A stretch of DNA of 64,000 bases from Pseudomonas sp. VD-NE ins (GCF_031882575.1 NZ_CP134772.1:1321001-1385000); one strand, 5' to 3'; positions 53,114 through 61,737 are shown, numbered from the stretch's first letter. The notes: a model not told the origin generated them from the letters alone. Made by a program: numbers and translations.

Positions 53114-53619
53114 TGTTTACCAACCGCGTAAGACAGGCCATCGCGGCCACCCTGCAAGGCCTGCCGCTGTCGGCGACCGTTGAAGAATTCACCCCGCCGA
53201 AGATCGAATTCGACGTGGAAGAAATGCGTGGCGGGCGCTTCATCGTCGAGGAAATGGCCAAGGGCGGCAAAGCGCTCAACGCCAAGCTGACCCTGCAAGG
53301 CCTCGGCGCCGAAGTCATGCTGGCACTGGGTGTGAAGCTGGGCGACGACATCCTGCTGAACGTGCGTGAAGCCGGTCAGGACCAGGACGGCAACACCTGG
53401 TTCACCTATCACACCGTCGGCGGCAAGCTGAAGTCCCTCGAAGAAACCGCCGTGAAAATGGGTGAAAAACCCAAGACCAATCTGGAGCTGTCCTGCCGCA
53501 CCTACAACCGCCTGGAAAACGGCGTACCGGTGATCGACATCGACGTGCGCACCCAGAAATTCGTGCTCAACGGCGTCGACATCCTCGGTGATGCCCGGCG
53601 TGCAGTGCTGATGCCGTAA
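53113..53619 (+). CDS. Major tail tube protein, P2 FII type
   Basis: Inner tube subunit; 168 residues (MFTNRVRQAIAATLQGLPLS ... VLNGVDILGDARRAVLMP). The VPVIDIDVRTQKFVLNGVD end is characteristic of FII proteins. It is coupled to the sheath by a TAATG overlap. A REPIN follows instead of direct linkage to gpE. Confidence 0.92.
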   Translation: MFTNRVRQAIAATLQGLPLSATVEEFTPPKIEFDVEEMRGGRFIVEEMAKGGKALNAKLTLQGLGAEVMLALGVKLGDDILLNVREAGQDQDGNTWFTYHTVGGKLKSLEETAVKMGEKPKTNLELSCRTYNRLENGVPVIDIDVRTQKFVLNGVDILGDARRAVLMP

Positions 53620-53649
53620 CTCACGGCTTACAGGCAAGCACAAAACCCT

Positions 53650-53737
53650 GTGGGAGCGAGCTTGCTCGCGAAAGCGGTCTGATGTTCAACATCGATGTTG
53701 ACTGACCCGACGCCTTCGCGAGCAAGCTCGCTCCCAC
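53650..53737. repeat. REPIN inside the tailocin operon (tube / gpE gap)
   Basis: Arms 53650-53677 and 53711-53737 carry the REP core with T in place of C at the hairpin centre (gcgagcTtgctcgc), so it belongs to a sister variant of the other three REPINs in the window. Confidence 0.94.
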
Positions 53738-53771
53738 ATTGGATCTAAACGAATCACCAAGGAATTCATAC

Positions 53772-54353
53772 ATGTCGTGGATGCCACCCCAGCATGACCT
53801 GCTGTCGCCAATTACCGGCGATGACGGTTCGCAGATCGAAACGATCCAGCTCAAACCGCTGTTCTACGCCGCGCAAAAAGACGCGCTGGAACGCGCTGGC
53901 GATGACGAAGACGATCAGTTCTTCGAACTGGCGCTGCTCGCCACTGGCCTCTCGGTCAAGGAACTCGACCAGCTCAAGCGTCCGGACTACGTGAGCATCG
54001 CCCAGTATGTGCACGAGATGTCGACACGCCCGGCTTCGTACTTTCTCGACCAGGTCGAGGACGCGCAAAAGTCCGACGATCCCGATCAGGTGCAACTGCT
54101 GCAACCGCTCGCCGTAACCGGCCGCACCGTGACCTCGCTGTCGCTGGAAATGCCTGTGCTGCGCGCCACCAAAGTGATGAAGAAACTGAAAACGGCCAAG
54201 GAACGCGCCGAGTTCATCACCGCCCATTGCACCGGCCTGATGATCCCCGATCTGGCCCTGATGACCGTCCCGGACTGGACGCAATTGCAGGTGCGCATCG
54301 ACGATTTTTTAAACCAGCCGGCGGCCTACTTTCGGAACGCGACATCGAAGTAA
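53772..54353 (+). CDS. Tail assembly chaperone gpE
   Basis: 193 residues from MSWMPPQHDLLSPITGDDGS, of the P2 gpE family that chaperones the tape measure before tube polymerisation. Near its end the zero frame reads GAT TTT TTA AAC (54303-54314), which provides a T TTT TTA slippery heptamer leading to the E' frame. A start 11 codons upstream would lie in the REPIN and is rejected. Confidence 0.9.
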   Translation: MSWMPPQHDLLSPITGDDGSQIETIQLKPLFYAAQKDALERAGDDEDDQFFELALLATGLSVKELDQLKRPDYVSIAQYVHEMSTRPASYFLDQVEDAQKSDDPDQVQLLQPLAVTGRTVTSLSLEMPVLRATKVMKKLKTAKERAEFITAHCTGLMIPDLALMTVPDWTQLQVRIDDFLNQPAAYFRNATSK

Positions 54354-54475
54354 TCCTCGATATCGTCCCGCTCATTTACCCGGTAAGTGAGGCGGAAATT
54401 CTGGAATGGGACGCCGAAAAGGCGTTGCGCCGCTACGACATAGCGATCACTCGCCTTGGCGTGAAACAGGAGTAG
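54305..54475 (+). CDS. gpE' extension, read by -1 ribosomal frameshift
   Basis: After slippage at 54305-54311 the -1 frame continues KPAGGLLSERDIEVILDIVP ... ITRLGVKQE and stops at 54475, adding 54 residues for an E+E' product of about 234. No start codon with a ribosome-binding site exists in this frame near the junction. A stem CGACATCGA/TCGATATCG (54340-54365, one mismatch) lies 28 nt downstream. This layout matches the conserved gpE/gpE' frameshift of P2-type tails. Confidence 0.85.
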   Translation, partial: FFKPAGGLLSERDIEVILDIVPLIYPVSEAEILEWDAEKALRRYDIAITRLGVKQE

Positions 54476-54482
54476 AGCGGCA

Positions 54483-56870
54483 ATGGCAGAAACAAGGTAT
54501 TCGCCAATGCTGGCCAGCGCGAACAGCAGCGTCGGGTTCAGCAACACTGGCTTGGCAGGTGAGAAGTTCGCATTCGACGTTATCGCCAATCCACTGGCGG
54601 AGTTGAAGCTTGCGGTCTTGACCGCCAGTCAGGACATCCGGTTATTGATCAAGGAGCAGATCAAGCTTCGGGAAGTCATGGTCGCGTTGCAGTCGCTGTC
54701 GAAGGCCGGTTCGCCAACGTCGGCGCCAGTAAGTGCGCCGAAGTCAAAACTCACGGCCGAGATCGAACAGCGTCAGCCTCCCGCGTTTCTGCAGTCGACC
54801 ATGGCGCTTCAAACGGCCATGGCCACGCTAAAACAAGTGCCGGGCATGGACGGCGATCTCAAGAGCATGGAGATCGCCAACCTGGCAATGGCCGGTGAAA
54901 AAGCGGTGGCGGGCAGTGGTGCGACTGCGGTTAGCCTGGCCGAGGTCGAATATGCAGCGGGCAAATCCGGGGTAGGTGCCAATCTCACTGGCGACGCCAA
55001 GGAACAGGAACTGCTGGATTTCGGCCGTGATGCCGCCACGAACGCGACAGCGTTTGGCATTGAGCTGAAAGCCGCTGGAGAAATGCTGACGGTCTGGAGA
55101 ACCTCGCTCAAGCTCGATCGCGCGCAGGCTCAAAGCTTGGCCGACGCCAGTATTCATCTCGGGAAGAATTCGCTGAAAGCGACCGCAGCCGACATTGGCT
55201 CGGTGGTACAGAGTTCTGGCGAAACAGGAGTCGCGGCGGGTATTGCACCTGAGCAACTGGCTGCTCTTGCGGCCGCTTTGCTCAACGCAGATGTGGACAC
55301 GTCTGGCGCCGCTGCATCGGTGAAAAGCATCAGCGCTGCGCTGGCCAAAGGTGCCAAAGGCTCGGTCGCCGAGCGTGCCGCCTGGGCAACACTTGGACTC
55401 CAGCCGGACAAGCTCACCGAGGATGTACCGCAAACCGTTTTCAAAGCGCTCGAGGCTCTCAAACAAAAGCCGGTGAGCCAACAATCGGCACTGATCAAGA
55501 CATTGTTCAACGGTGACGAAGGCGTCAGCAAACTGCTGGAGAAACCGCAGGATGTCGACAAGACATTTGCGTTGCTGACCGCGAGAAAACCGCTAGATCC
55601 ACAGACCGAGTTGCTGAAGACGCTGTCGACCGGCAACGACGGTTTGCATCAGTTGATGGCCAAACCTGCTGAAACGACGTTCTCGCCGGTTCCCCTTCAA
55701 GGACCGACCCACAGCACCGAGCCGCAATACAAAGGTGCGGTGCAGAGGTCAGCCGATCCGGCTGGCGGCAGTCCTCAGCAAAGCTGGAACGCTTACGACG
55801 CCAGTAGAAACCGTTTGGCGACAGCGGTCGCTCCGGATGCGCAAACGCTGGACTCGCTCACCAATACATTGAACTGGGCGGCGGAAAAAGCCGAGGCGAA
55901 CCCGAAAGTCGCCACGTCTCTGACTATTGCGGCGGCGGGGCTTACGGCGTTCGTGGGGGCGTTGCTGGCAAAGGCCGCTGATAATTTCGTTGGCAAGCTT
56001 GTGAAGGGCATCGCAACGAAACTGCCGAAGGGACTTGGCAAATGGATTGCGGATATCGATGTTGCCGGCGATAGCGGTAAACCCGTTGAAAACTCGACTT
56101 TTGATGAACCCGATCCGAAAAAGCCCACCCAGAGAAAGGGTGGAGGCCTGAAACCACGCAGGGTGAGCCTCGGTTCTTTGACCCAGCGAAAGAGCCATCA
56201 ACCACTGATTGGTTCCGGCAGCTCTGCAGCTCGCAATCCTCTCATTCGCCAGACCTCAGCGTGGCCCGCAAGCATGACGGCATTCGCCGGCTCATCGGGC
56301 GCCAGCCCAATGCCCGCTGCGCGGCTGTCCGGCTCCTACGCCAAGGCCGGCGCGCTGCTGGCCAAAAAAGCGCCGCCGCTGCGCCTGCTCAGCGCAGGTT
56401 ATGAACTGGTCAATGGTGTGATGCACGGGGACACGCGTTCAGTGGTGTCATCCGGTGCTTCGTTGGCCGGGTCTTCAGCGGGCGCCGCTGTCGGTGCCGC
56501 GCTTGGCACGCTGATTCTGCCTGGTGTGGGTACTGCAATTGGCGGGTGGCTCGGAAGCATGGCGGGGGGAGCCATCGGTGAGTCGCTGGGCGACAAACTG
56601 GGGACCCAAGTCGATCGTCTCGGTGCGCCTGCTCAGGTCAGCAAGGACCTGATCGCGACCTCGGCGACCTCCGCGATCCCTGCCACCACAGCCGCCAGCC
56701 AGCCTGTCACGTTCAACTCAACGATTCAGATCAATGGCCAGGATCTGGCCAGCGCCCAGGCGCTCGCCAATCTGGTGGTACAAACAACCATGGGGCAGTT
56801 GGGTCAGATCATGCCAACCAATCCCCTCGCCACCCGCCGTGACGCAGCCCTTACCGATGGAGTCGCCTGA
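54483..56870 (+). CDS. Tape measure protein, module 1
   Basis: Sets tail length and lies inside the tube. 795 residues, largely helical and alanine-rich, with a hydrophobic stretch near 475-500 (LTIAAAGLTAFVGALLAKAA) and a glycine-rich membrane-active-looking segment at about 655-700 (SSAGAAVGAALGTLILPGVG ...). The TMP domain pattern (ALLNADVDTSGAAASVKSIS, AWATLGLQPDKL) is typical of P2-like tails. It starts 7 bp after E' and overlaps gpU by one base. Confidence 0.9.
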   Translation: MAETRYSPMLASANSSVGFSNTGLAGEKFAFDVIANPLAELKLAVLTASQDIRLLIKEQIKLREVMVALQSLSKAGSPTSAPVSAPKSKLTAEIEQRQPPAFLQSTMALQTAMATLKQVPGMDGDLKSMEIANLAMAGEKAVAGSGATAVSLAEVEYAAGKSGVGANLTGDAKEQELLDFGRDAATNATAFGIELKAAGEMLTVWRTSLKLDRAQAQSLADASIHLGKNSLKATAADIGSVVQSSGETGVAAGIAPEQLAALAAALLNADVDTSGAAASVKSISAALAKGAKGSVAERAAWATLGLQPDKLTEDVPQTVFKALEALKQKPVSQQSALIKTLFNGDEGVSKLLEKPQDVDKTFALLTARKPLDPQTELLKTLSTGNDGLHQLMAKPAETTFSPVPLQGPTHSTEPQYKGAVQRSADPAGGSPQQSWNAYDASRNRLATAVAPDAQTLDSLTNTLNWAAEKAEANPKVATSLTIAAAGLTAFVGALLAKAADNFVGKLVKGIATKLPKGLGKWIADIDVAGDSGKPVENSTFDEPDPKKPTQRKGGGLKPRRVSLGSLTQRKSHQPLIGSGSSAARNPLIRQTSAWPASMTAFAGSSGASPMPAARLSGSYAKAGALLAKKAPPLRLLSAGYELVNGVMHGDTRSVVSSGASLAGSSAGAAVGAALGTLILPGVGTAIGGWLGSMAGGAIGESLGDKLGTQVDRLGAPAQVSKDLIATSATSAIPATTAASQPVTFNSTIQINGQDLASAQALANLVVQTTMGQLGQIMPTNPLATRRDAALTDGVA

Positions 56871-57253
56871 TGAAACAACAAATGGCATTGGGCAGTTTCA
56901 TCTTCGGCCTCTCGCGCCAATTTGCGTACCACTCGTTGTTGCGCAAGTCCGATGGCGGCTGGAGCGAAATACAGATCCTCACCAGCAAACCCAAATCCAG
57001 TCAGACCGGCCAGAAGCCGGAAACCCTGACCATCACCGGCAAGTCGATGTACGCCGTGGCCATGGATCGGCTCGATGAATTGCGCGCCTTGCAGGCACTG
57101 CGTATCCCACTGCCGCTGATTGATGGCATCGGTCGCAACTGGGGGCTGTGGCGGATCAACAACGTTCAGGAAACCCAGACCCAGATCATCGATGACGGCA
57201 CGGCGATGGTCGTCGATTGGGTCATCGAATTGGCGGAGTTCAACAATGCGTAA
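56870..57253 (+). CDS. Tail protein U
   Basis: 127 residues of the P2 gpU family (MKQQMALGSFIFGLSRQFAY ... GRNWGLWRINNVQETQTQII ... MVVDWVIELAEF). In pyocin R2 the counterpart sits in the baseplate around the hub. It is coupled to the tape measure (TGATG) and overlaps gpX by 8 bp. Confidence 0.92.
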   Translation: MKQQMALGSFIFGLSRQFAYHSLLRKSDGGWSEIQILTSKPKSSQTGQKPETLTITGKSMYAVAMDRLDELRALQALRIPLPLIDGIGRNWGLWRINNVQETQTQIIDDGTAMVVDWVIELAEFNNA

Positions 57254-57458
57254 GGTTCGAAGCGTGGCCGGTGATTCGGTGAATCTGCTGCTCTACCGCG
57301 AAACCGGGCGCAGCGACGATGCCGCCGAAGAAGCCCTGTGGAAACTCAACCCGACTCTGGCCGAACACGGCCCGGTTCTGCCCGCTGGCATCTGGATCGT
57401 GCTGCCTGAACTCGACAGCAAACCCGCCGCGATCAAAGCGCTCACGGCCTGGGATTAA
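57246..57458 (+). CDS. Tail protein X
   Basis: 70 residues of the P2 gpX family, a LysM-like fold (MRKVRSVAGDSVNLLLYRET ... GIWIVLPELDSKP). It glues hub and wedge in the baseplate. The ATG at 57246 lies inside the end of gpU in another frame. Confidence 0.9.
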   Translation: MRKVRSVAGDSVNLLLYRETGRSDDAAEEALWKLNPTLAEHGPVLPAGIWIVLPELDSKPAAIKALTAWD

Positions 57459-57467
57459 GGAGGTTGT

Positions 57468-58499
57468 ATGGCATTGGGTTTTACCCCGGTCGTGCAGATT
57501 TATGGCGCAAACGCGGATCTGCTCAACCAGCGGCTGATCAGTTGGGAACACATTGATGCCGCCGGTATCGAGTCGGATCAACTGACCCTGACCATTGATC
57601 TGGAAGGCCTCGAAGGGCTGCCAAATCTGGGCGGGAAAATCGGCCTGCTGGTGGGTTACCTGGAAATGGAAGAGATGGTCGACAAGGGCCAGTTCAAAGT
57701 CACTCGCCTGACGCCGACGCTGTTTCCGTTTCGCCTGACCCTGGTGGCCACTGCAGCGCCTTTCAGCAAGGATGACGAGACCGGCTTCAAGCAGCGGCGC
57801 ACCGCCAGTCATGGACCGACGACGCTCGGTCAACTGTTTAGCAAACTGGTGTCGCAGCACGGCTTTTCATCGCGTGTCGCTGCGGACGTGTCGATGATCA
57901 AAATCGCCCACGTCGACCAGTCCAATGAAACTGACATGGGTTTTCTGACGCGGCTGGCAAAGAAGTACAACCTGGTCGCCAAACCTTATGGCGATGCGTA
58001 TGTGCTGGCGCGGCCCGGGCAGATCAAATCAATCTCGGGGCAGAAACTGCAGGATGTGACGTTGTCGGTCACCCACAACAATCGTCCCGGCGATCACGCC
58101 TTCATCAGTGCCACGCTGGAAGAGGCCGCCCGCGAACAGGCCAAGGGCTGCAAGACCTGTTTTGTCGATGCTGTTACAGGCGTTTTGCACTGGGTCGAAA
58201 CGGGACTTGCGCCGTTCAAGACCATCCGCCAGAAGCAACCCAATGAAGCGGATGCCATCGCCGTCGGCGAGGGCGAAGTGCGCAAAATGCTCCGGCAAAA
58301 GTACAAGGTGAAGATCACCTGCCCCGGCGATCCGCGACTGGCCGCTGAAGGCCTGGTACTGCTCGATGACACCTGGCCGGACTTCATGCGCGGGCGCTGG
58401 TCGATCGACAAGGTCACGGCCAGCGGCAATCGCGAGAACAGCTATCGCTGCCTGATCGATGCCAGCGGCCTCGATCCAAAGGCTGAATCCAAGGACTGA
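57468..58499 (+). CDS. Baseplate hub protein D (late control D family)
   Basis: 343 residues of the P2 gpD / T4 gp27-like hub family: MALGFTPVVQIYGANADLLN, LTLTIDLEGLEGLPNLGGKI, then ETDMGFLTRLAKKYNLVAKP and the C-terminal IDKVTASGNRENSYRCLIDA. AAGGAGG lies directly upstream. In R-pyocin clusters an endolysin gene follows; here a REPIN and a second tail module follow instead. Confidence 0.92.
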   Translation: MALGFTPVVQIYGANADLLNQRLISWEHIDAAGIESDQLTLTIDLEGLEGLPNLGGKIGLLVGYLEMEEMVDKGQFKVTRLTPTLFPFRLTLVATAAPFSKDDETGFKQRRTASHGPTTLGQLFSKLVSQHGFSSRVAADVSMIKIAHVDQSNETDMGFLTRLAKKYNLVAKPYGDAYVLARPGQIKSISGQKLQDVTLSVTHNNRPGDHAFISATLEEAAREQAKGCKTCFVDAVTGVLHWVETGLAPFKTIRQKQPNEADAIAVGEGEVRKMLRQKYKVKITCPGDPRLAAEGLVLLDDTWPDFMRGRWSIDKVTASGNRENSYRCLIDASGLDPKAESKD

Positions 58500-58512
58500 C
58501 GACACATCTCCC

Positions 58513-58602
58513 TGTGGGAGCGAGCCTGCTCGCGAAGAGGCCGGAACATCGAGCATTGAAGGCGACTGAGACACCGCTTTCGCGAGCAGGCTCGCTCCCA
58601 CA
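58513..58602. repeat. REPIN at the junction of the two tail modules
   Basis: Arms 58513-58535 and 58574-58602 carry the standard gcgagcctgctcgc core in inverted orientation. It fills most of the gap between gpD and the first gene of the second module. Confidence 0.94.
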
Positions 58603-58641
58603 TTGGGTCCTGCGCAACTCTCATCATTCTGGAACACCCCC

Positions 58642-59226
58642 ATGAAGATCACCCCGATCCTCACGCAATTGCGTGCGCAATGCCCAGGCCTGGCCAATCA
58701 AATTTCGGTGGGTGTCGATCTGTTGTTGCTACAAGGCAATGCCAATCTGCCGACACCCTCGGCCCATGTGCTGCCACTCGCCGACTTGGCGAGTGAAAGC
58801 ACCACCCAAAACCTCACCACCCAACCGATCCGCGACCGCTTCGAAATCGTCCTGGTGCTTGACGCCAGCGACGCTACAAAAGCGCTGGATCTGTTGCACG
58901 ACCTGCGCGCCGAACTGTGGCGTGCGCTGGTGGGATTCAAGCCCGATTCCGACTACAGCGCCATCGTTTACGACGGCGGCGAAATGGTTTCGATCAACAG
59001 CAGCCGCGCCTTCTACCGGCTGCGCTTTTTTGCCGAGTTCCAGCTCGGCCGCAATCTGCCAAGTCAGCCTGCGGAGAGTTGGCACGAACGCGAACTGGAC
59101 GGTTTGTCGTCCTTTACCGGGGCCACCGTACGGGTCGATGCAATCGACCCCGCCGACCCCAACCTGAAACGCCCGGGCCCCGATGGGCGCGTGGAAATGA
59201 CTTTCTCTGGAGACGTAACCCCATGA
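58642..59226 (+). CDS. Tail terminator-like protein, module 2
   Basis: 194 residues from MKITPILTQLRAQCPGLANQ. The alpha/beta form (DRFEIVLVLDASDATKALDL, YDGGEMVSINSSRAFYRLRF) and the position before DUF2635 and sheath genes match the Mu/SfV tail terminator (gpK/gp37 slot). It overlaps the next gene by 4 bp (ATGA). The role is inferred from gene order. Confidence 0.72.
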   Translation: MKITPILTQLRAQCPGLANQISVGVDLLLLQGNANLPTPSAHVLPLADLASESTTQNLTTQPIRDRFEIVLVLDASDATKALDLLHDLRAELWRALVGFKPDSDYSAIVYDGGEMVSINSSRAFYRLRFFAEFQLGRNLPSQPAESWHERELDGLSSFTGATVRVDAIDPADPNLKRPGPDGRVEMTFSGDVTP

Positions 59227-59402
59227 GCAATCGCATCACCGTACTGCCGGCCGAAGGCCGCGTCGTACCTGACCCGGAAGCCGGCGATCTGCTGCCGCTG
59301 GAAGGCCGTGAAGTGCTGGACAGCGCCTGGTGGCGCCGACGTCTGGCCGACGGCGATATCACCCTCAAAACCGCACCAGCCAAACAAAAGGGAGCCAAAT
59401 AA
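59223..59402 (+). CDS. DUF2635 protein
   Basis: 59 residues (MSNRITVLPAEGRVVPDPEA ... SAWWRRRLADGDITLKT ... KQKGAK). This is the small DUF2635 protein regularly found just before Mu-type sheath genes. Function unknown. Its stop overlaps the sheath ATG by one base (TAATG). Confidence 0.87.
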   Translation: MSNRITVLPAEGRVVPDPEAGDLLPLEGREVLDSAWWRRRLADGDITLKTAPAKQKGAK

Positions 59403-60898
59403 TGGCGATCGGATTCAGCAACATCCCCGCGGACATTCGTGTACCGCTGTTCTATGCCGAAATGGACAACTCGGCTGCCAATAGCGCGAGTTCGACCCTG
59501 CGTCGTTTGATCGTCGCTCAGGTCAACGACAACATCGCGCCGACCGAAGTCGGCAAACTGGTTTTGGTCTCCAGCGTTGCGCTGGCCAAGAGCATCGGCG
59601 GCCAAGGCTCGATGCTCGCCTCGATGTACGAGACCTTCCGCAAGGCCGACCCGATCGGTGAGATCTGGTGCCTGCCGCTGCACAACGCCGAAGGCGCGAT
59701 CGCCAAAGGCGTGCTGACCCTGACCGGCACCGCCACTCAGGCGGGCGTGTTGAATCTGTATGTCGGCGGCGTGCGTGTGCAAGCCACCGTGGTCAACGGT
59801 GCCACCGCTACGCAAGCGGCCACCGCACTGGCGCAGAAAATCAACGCCACTGCCGATCTGCCGGTGAGCGCTGCGGCTGCCGAAGGTGTGGTTACCCTGA
59901 ACGCCAAATGGACCGGCGACAGCGGCAACGACATCAGCCTGCAATTCAATCGCCTGGGCAAGAGCAATGGCGAAGACACCCCGGCCGGCCTGACCACTGC
60001 GATCACCGCCATGACCGGCGGCGCCGGCGTGCCGGATCAAGTGGCGGCGATTGCCGCACTGGGCGACGAGCCGTTCGAGTTCATCGCACTGCCATGGTCC
60101 GATCTGTCGACGCTCAACACCTGGCAAGCAGTGATGGATGACAGCACCGGTCGCTGGTCGTGGGCCAAGCAACTGTTCGGTCACGTCTACAGCGCCAAAC
60201 GCGGCACTGTCGGCACTCTGGTGGCTGCCGGCCAGGCACGCAACGATCAGCACATGACCATTCAGGCGCTGGAGCCGGGCGTTCCGCAACCGTTCTGGGT
60301 ACAAGCCGCTGCACTGGCTGCACGCACCGCGGTGTTCATCTCTGCCGACGCCAGCCGTCCGACCCAGAGCGGCAGCCTGCCGGGTGTTGATCCGGCACCT
60401 GCCAGCGAACGCTTCACGCTGACCGAGCGTCAGTCGCTGCTCAACTACGGCATCGCCACCGCGTACTACGAAGGCGGCTACGTGCGCATCCAGCGTTCGA
60501 TCACCACCTACCAGAAGAACGCTTACGGTCAGGCCGACAACTCCTACCTGGACAGCGAAACCATGCACCAGTCGGCGTTCATCGTGCGCCGTCTGCAAAG
60601 CGTGATCACCAGTAAGTACGGTCGCCACAAACTGGCTTCCGACGGCACCCGTTTCGGCGCCGGCCAACCAATCGTCACCCCGGCGACCATTCGCGGTGAG
60701 CTGATCGCGCAGTACGCCAAGCTCGAACTGGAAGGCCACGTCGAGAACGCCGAGCTGTTCGCCGAGCACCTGATCGTCGAGCGCGACGTGCAGGACCCGA
60801 GCCGCGTGAACGTGCTGTTCCCGCCGGATTACATCAACGGTCTGCGCGTGTTCGCACTGCTCAACCAATTCCGTCTGCAGTACGACGACGCGGCTTGA
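59402..60898 (+). CDS. Tail sheath protein, Mu gpL type
   Basis: 498 residues starting MAIGFSNIPADIRVPLFYAE, a pattern of Mu/SfV sheaths quite unlike the 388-residue sheath at 51.9 kb. Further family segments are FEFIALPWSDLSTLNTWQAV, GTVGTLVAAGQARNDQHMTI and the C-terminal ELFAEHLIVERDVQDPSRVN. This is a second, independently derived contractile sheath in the same cluster. Confidence 0.92.
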   Translation: MAIGFSNIPADIRVPLFYAEMDNSAANSASSTLRRLIVAQVNDNIAPTEVGKLVLVSSVALAKSIGGQGSMLASMYETFRKADPIGEIWCLPLHNAEGAIAKGVLTLTGTATQAGVLNLYVGGVRVQATVVNGATATQAATALAQKINATADLPVSAAAAEGVVTLNAKWTGDSGNDISLQFNRLGKSNGEDTPAGLTTAITAMTGGAGVPDQVAAIAALGDEPFEFIALPWSDLSTLNTWQAVMDDSTGRWSWAKQLFGHVYSAKRGTVGTLVAAGQARNDQHMTIQALEPGVPQPFWVQAAALAARTAVFISADASRPTQSGSLPGVDPAPASERFTLTERQSLLNYGIATAYYEGGYVRIQRSITTYQKNAYGQADNSYLDSETMHQSAFIVRRLQSVITSKYGRHKLASDGTRFGAGQPIVTPATIRGELIAQYAKLELEGHVENAELFAEHLIVERDVQDPSRVNVLFPPDYINGLRVFALLNQFRLQYDDAA

Positions 60899-60923
60899 TC
60901 CGCGCGTTTGACGGCAAGTTATC

Positions 60924-60948
60924 AGCCCACCGCGCGTGGGCTTTTTTA
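60924..60948 (+). terminator. Terminator-like hairpin between sheath and tube, module 2
   Basis: AGCCCAC-cgcgc-GTGGGCT followed by TTTTTATT, 26 bp after the sheath stop and 18 bp before the tube ATG. Confidence 0.85.
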
Positions 60949-60965
60949 TTCAAGGGAGTAACACC

Positions 60966-61313
60966 ATGGGTCAACTGATTGCAGGCACCTGCTACGTCAA
61001 AGTCGACGGCGCACAACTGACCATCAATGGCGGCTGCGAAGCCCCGCTGATGGCGGTCAAACGCGAAACCGTCGTACCCGGCTTCTACAAGGAAACCGAC
61101 ATCGCGCCGTCGTTCAAAGTGACTGCGCTGCACACCGCCGACTTCCCGCTGAAGAAGCTGATCGAAGGCACTGACATCACCGTCACCTGCGAATTCAGCA
61201 ACGGCAAAGTCTACGTACTGGCCGGCGCCTATCTGGTCGAAGAACCAGTCTCCAAAGGCGATGACGCCACCATCGAACTGAAATTCGAAGGCATCAAGGG
61301 GACCTGGCAATGA
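60966..61313 (+). CDS. Tail tube protein, Mu gpM type
   Basis: 115 residues from MGQLIAGTCYVKVDGAQLTI, with GGGAG upstream. The NGGCEAPLMAVKRETVVPGF and DITVTCEFSNGKVYVLAGAY segments match Mu-like tube proteins. It overlaps the chaperone gene by 4 bp (ATGA). Confidence 0.9.
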   Translation: MGQLIAGTCYVKVDGAQLTINGGCEAPLMAVKRETVVPGFYKETDIAPSFKVTALHTADFPLKKLIEGTDITVTCEFSNGKVYVLAGAYLVEEPVSKGDDATIELKFEGIKGTWQ

Positions 61314-61606
61314 GCGGCGCCGTGAAGCTTCAGGTTGCGATCGAAGCTCACGGCGAGCCCCTGACCGAACTCGTCCTGCGCCGTCCGACGGTGCAGGAGG
61401 TGCGAGCGATCAAGGCGCTGCCGTACAAGATCGACAAGAGCGAAGAAGTCAGCCTCGACATGGACGTGGCGGCCAAATACATCGCCGTGTGCGCCGGCAT
61501 TCCGCCGTCGTCGGTCAACCAGCTGGATCTGGCTGACCTCAATGCGCTGAGCTGGGCCGTTGCGAGTTTTTTCATGAGTGCGGCGTCGGCGCCATCACCG
61601 ACCTGA
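61310..61606 (+). CDS. Tail assembly chaperone, module 2 (short form, gp41-like)
   Basis: 98 residues (MSGAVKLQVAIEAHGEPLTE ... LRRPTVQEVRAIKALPYKID). This resembles the Mu gp41/gpE chaperone class that binds the tape measure. Near the end the frame reads AGT TTT TTC (61565-61573), giving a T TTT TTC slippery site, after which the zero frame stops within 11 codons. Confidence 0.85.
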   Translation: MSGAVKLQVAIEAHGEPLTELVLRRPTVQEVRAIKALPYKIDKSEEVSLDMDVAAKYIAVCAGIPPSSVNQLDLADLNALSWAVASFFMSAASAPSPT

Positions 61607-61737
61607 TCGCCGTCGCCTATGACCTGGCCTGGTTCTGGAAGGTTGACCCCGAACAGATGATGGCCAGGCCACTGGATGTGCTCCGCGAATCGCTGGAGCA
61701 CGCGCAACGGATCAATGCGATGCAGCAGGTGCAGTGA
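61567..61737 (+). CDS. Frameshifted extension of the module 2 chaperone
   Basis: From the T TTT TTC heptamer (61567-61573) the -1 frame reads HECGVGAITDLIAVAYDLAW ... RESLEHAQRINAMQQVQ and stops at 61735-61737, overlapping the tape-measure ATG. There is no ATG or GTG with a ribosome-binding site at the start of this frame, so -1 frameshifting is the likely route, giving a fusion of about 142 residues. DLAWFWKVDPEQMMARPLDV resembles the C-terminal half of such chaperones. Confidence 0.82.
   Translation, partial: FFHECGVGAITDLIAVAYDLAWFWKVDPEQMMARPLDVLRESLEHAQRINAMQQVQ

Noticed and set aside
54227..54475. Independent small gene in the gpE' frame from the ATG at 54227
   Set aside because: The ATG has no ribosome-binding site and the first 26 codons are antiphase to conserved gpE. 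The frame is better read by -1 frameshift from gpE.
61310..61606. Reading the module 2 chaperone as a truncated pseudogene
   Set aside because: The slippery heptamer at the junction and the continued conserved -1 frame argue for programmed frameshifting, not damage.
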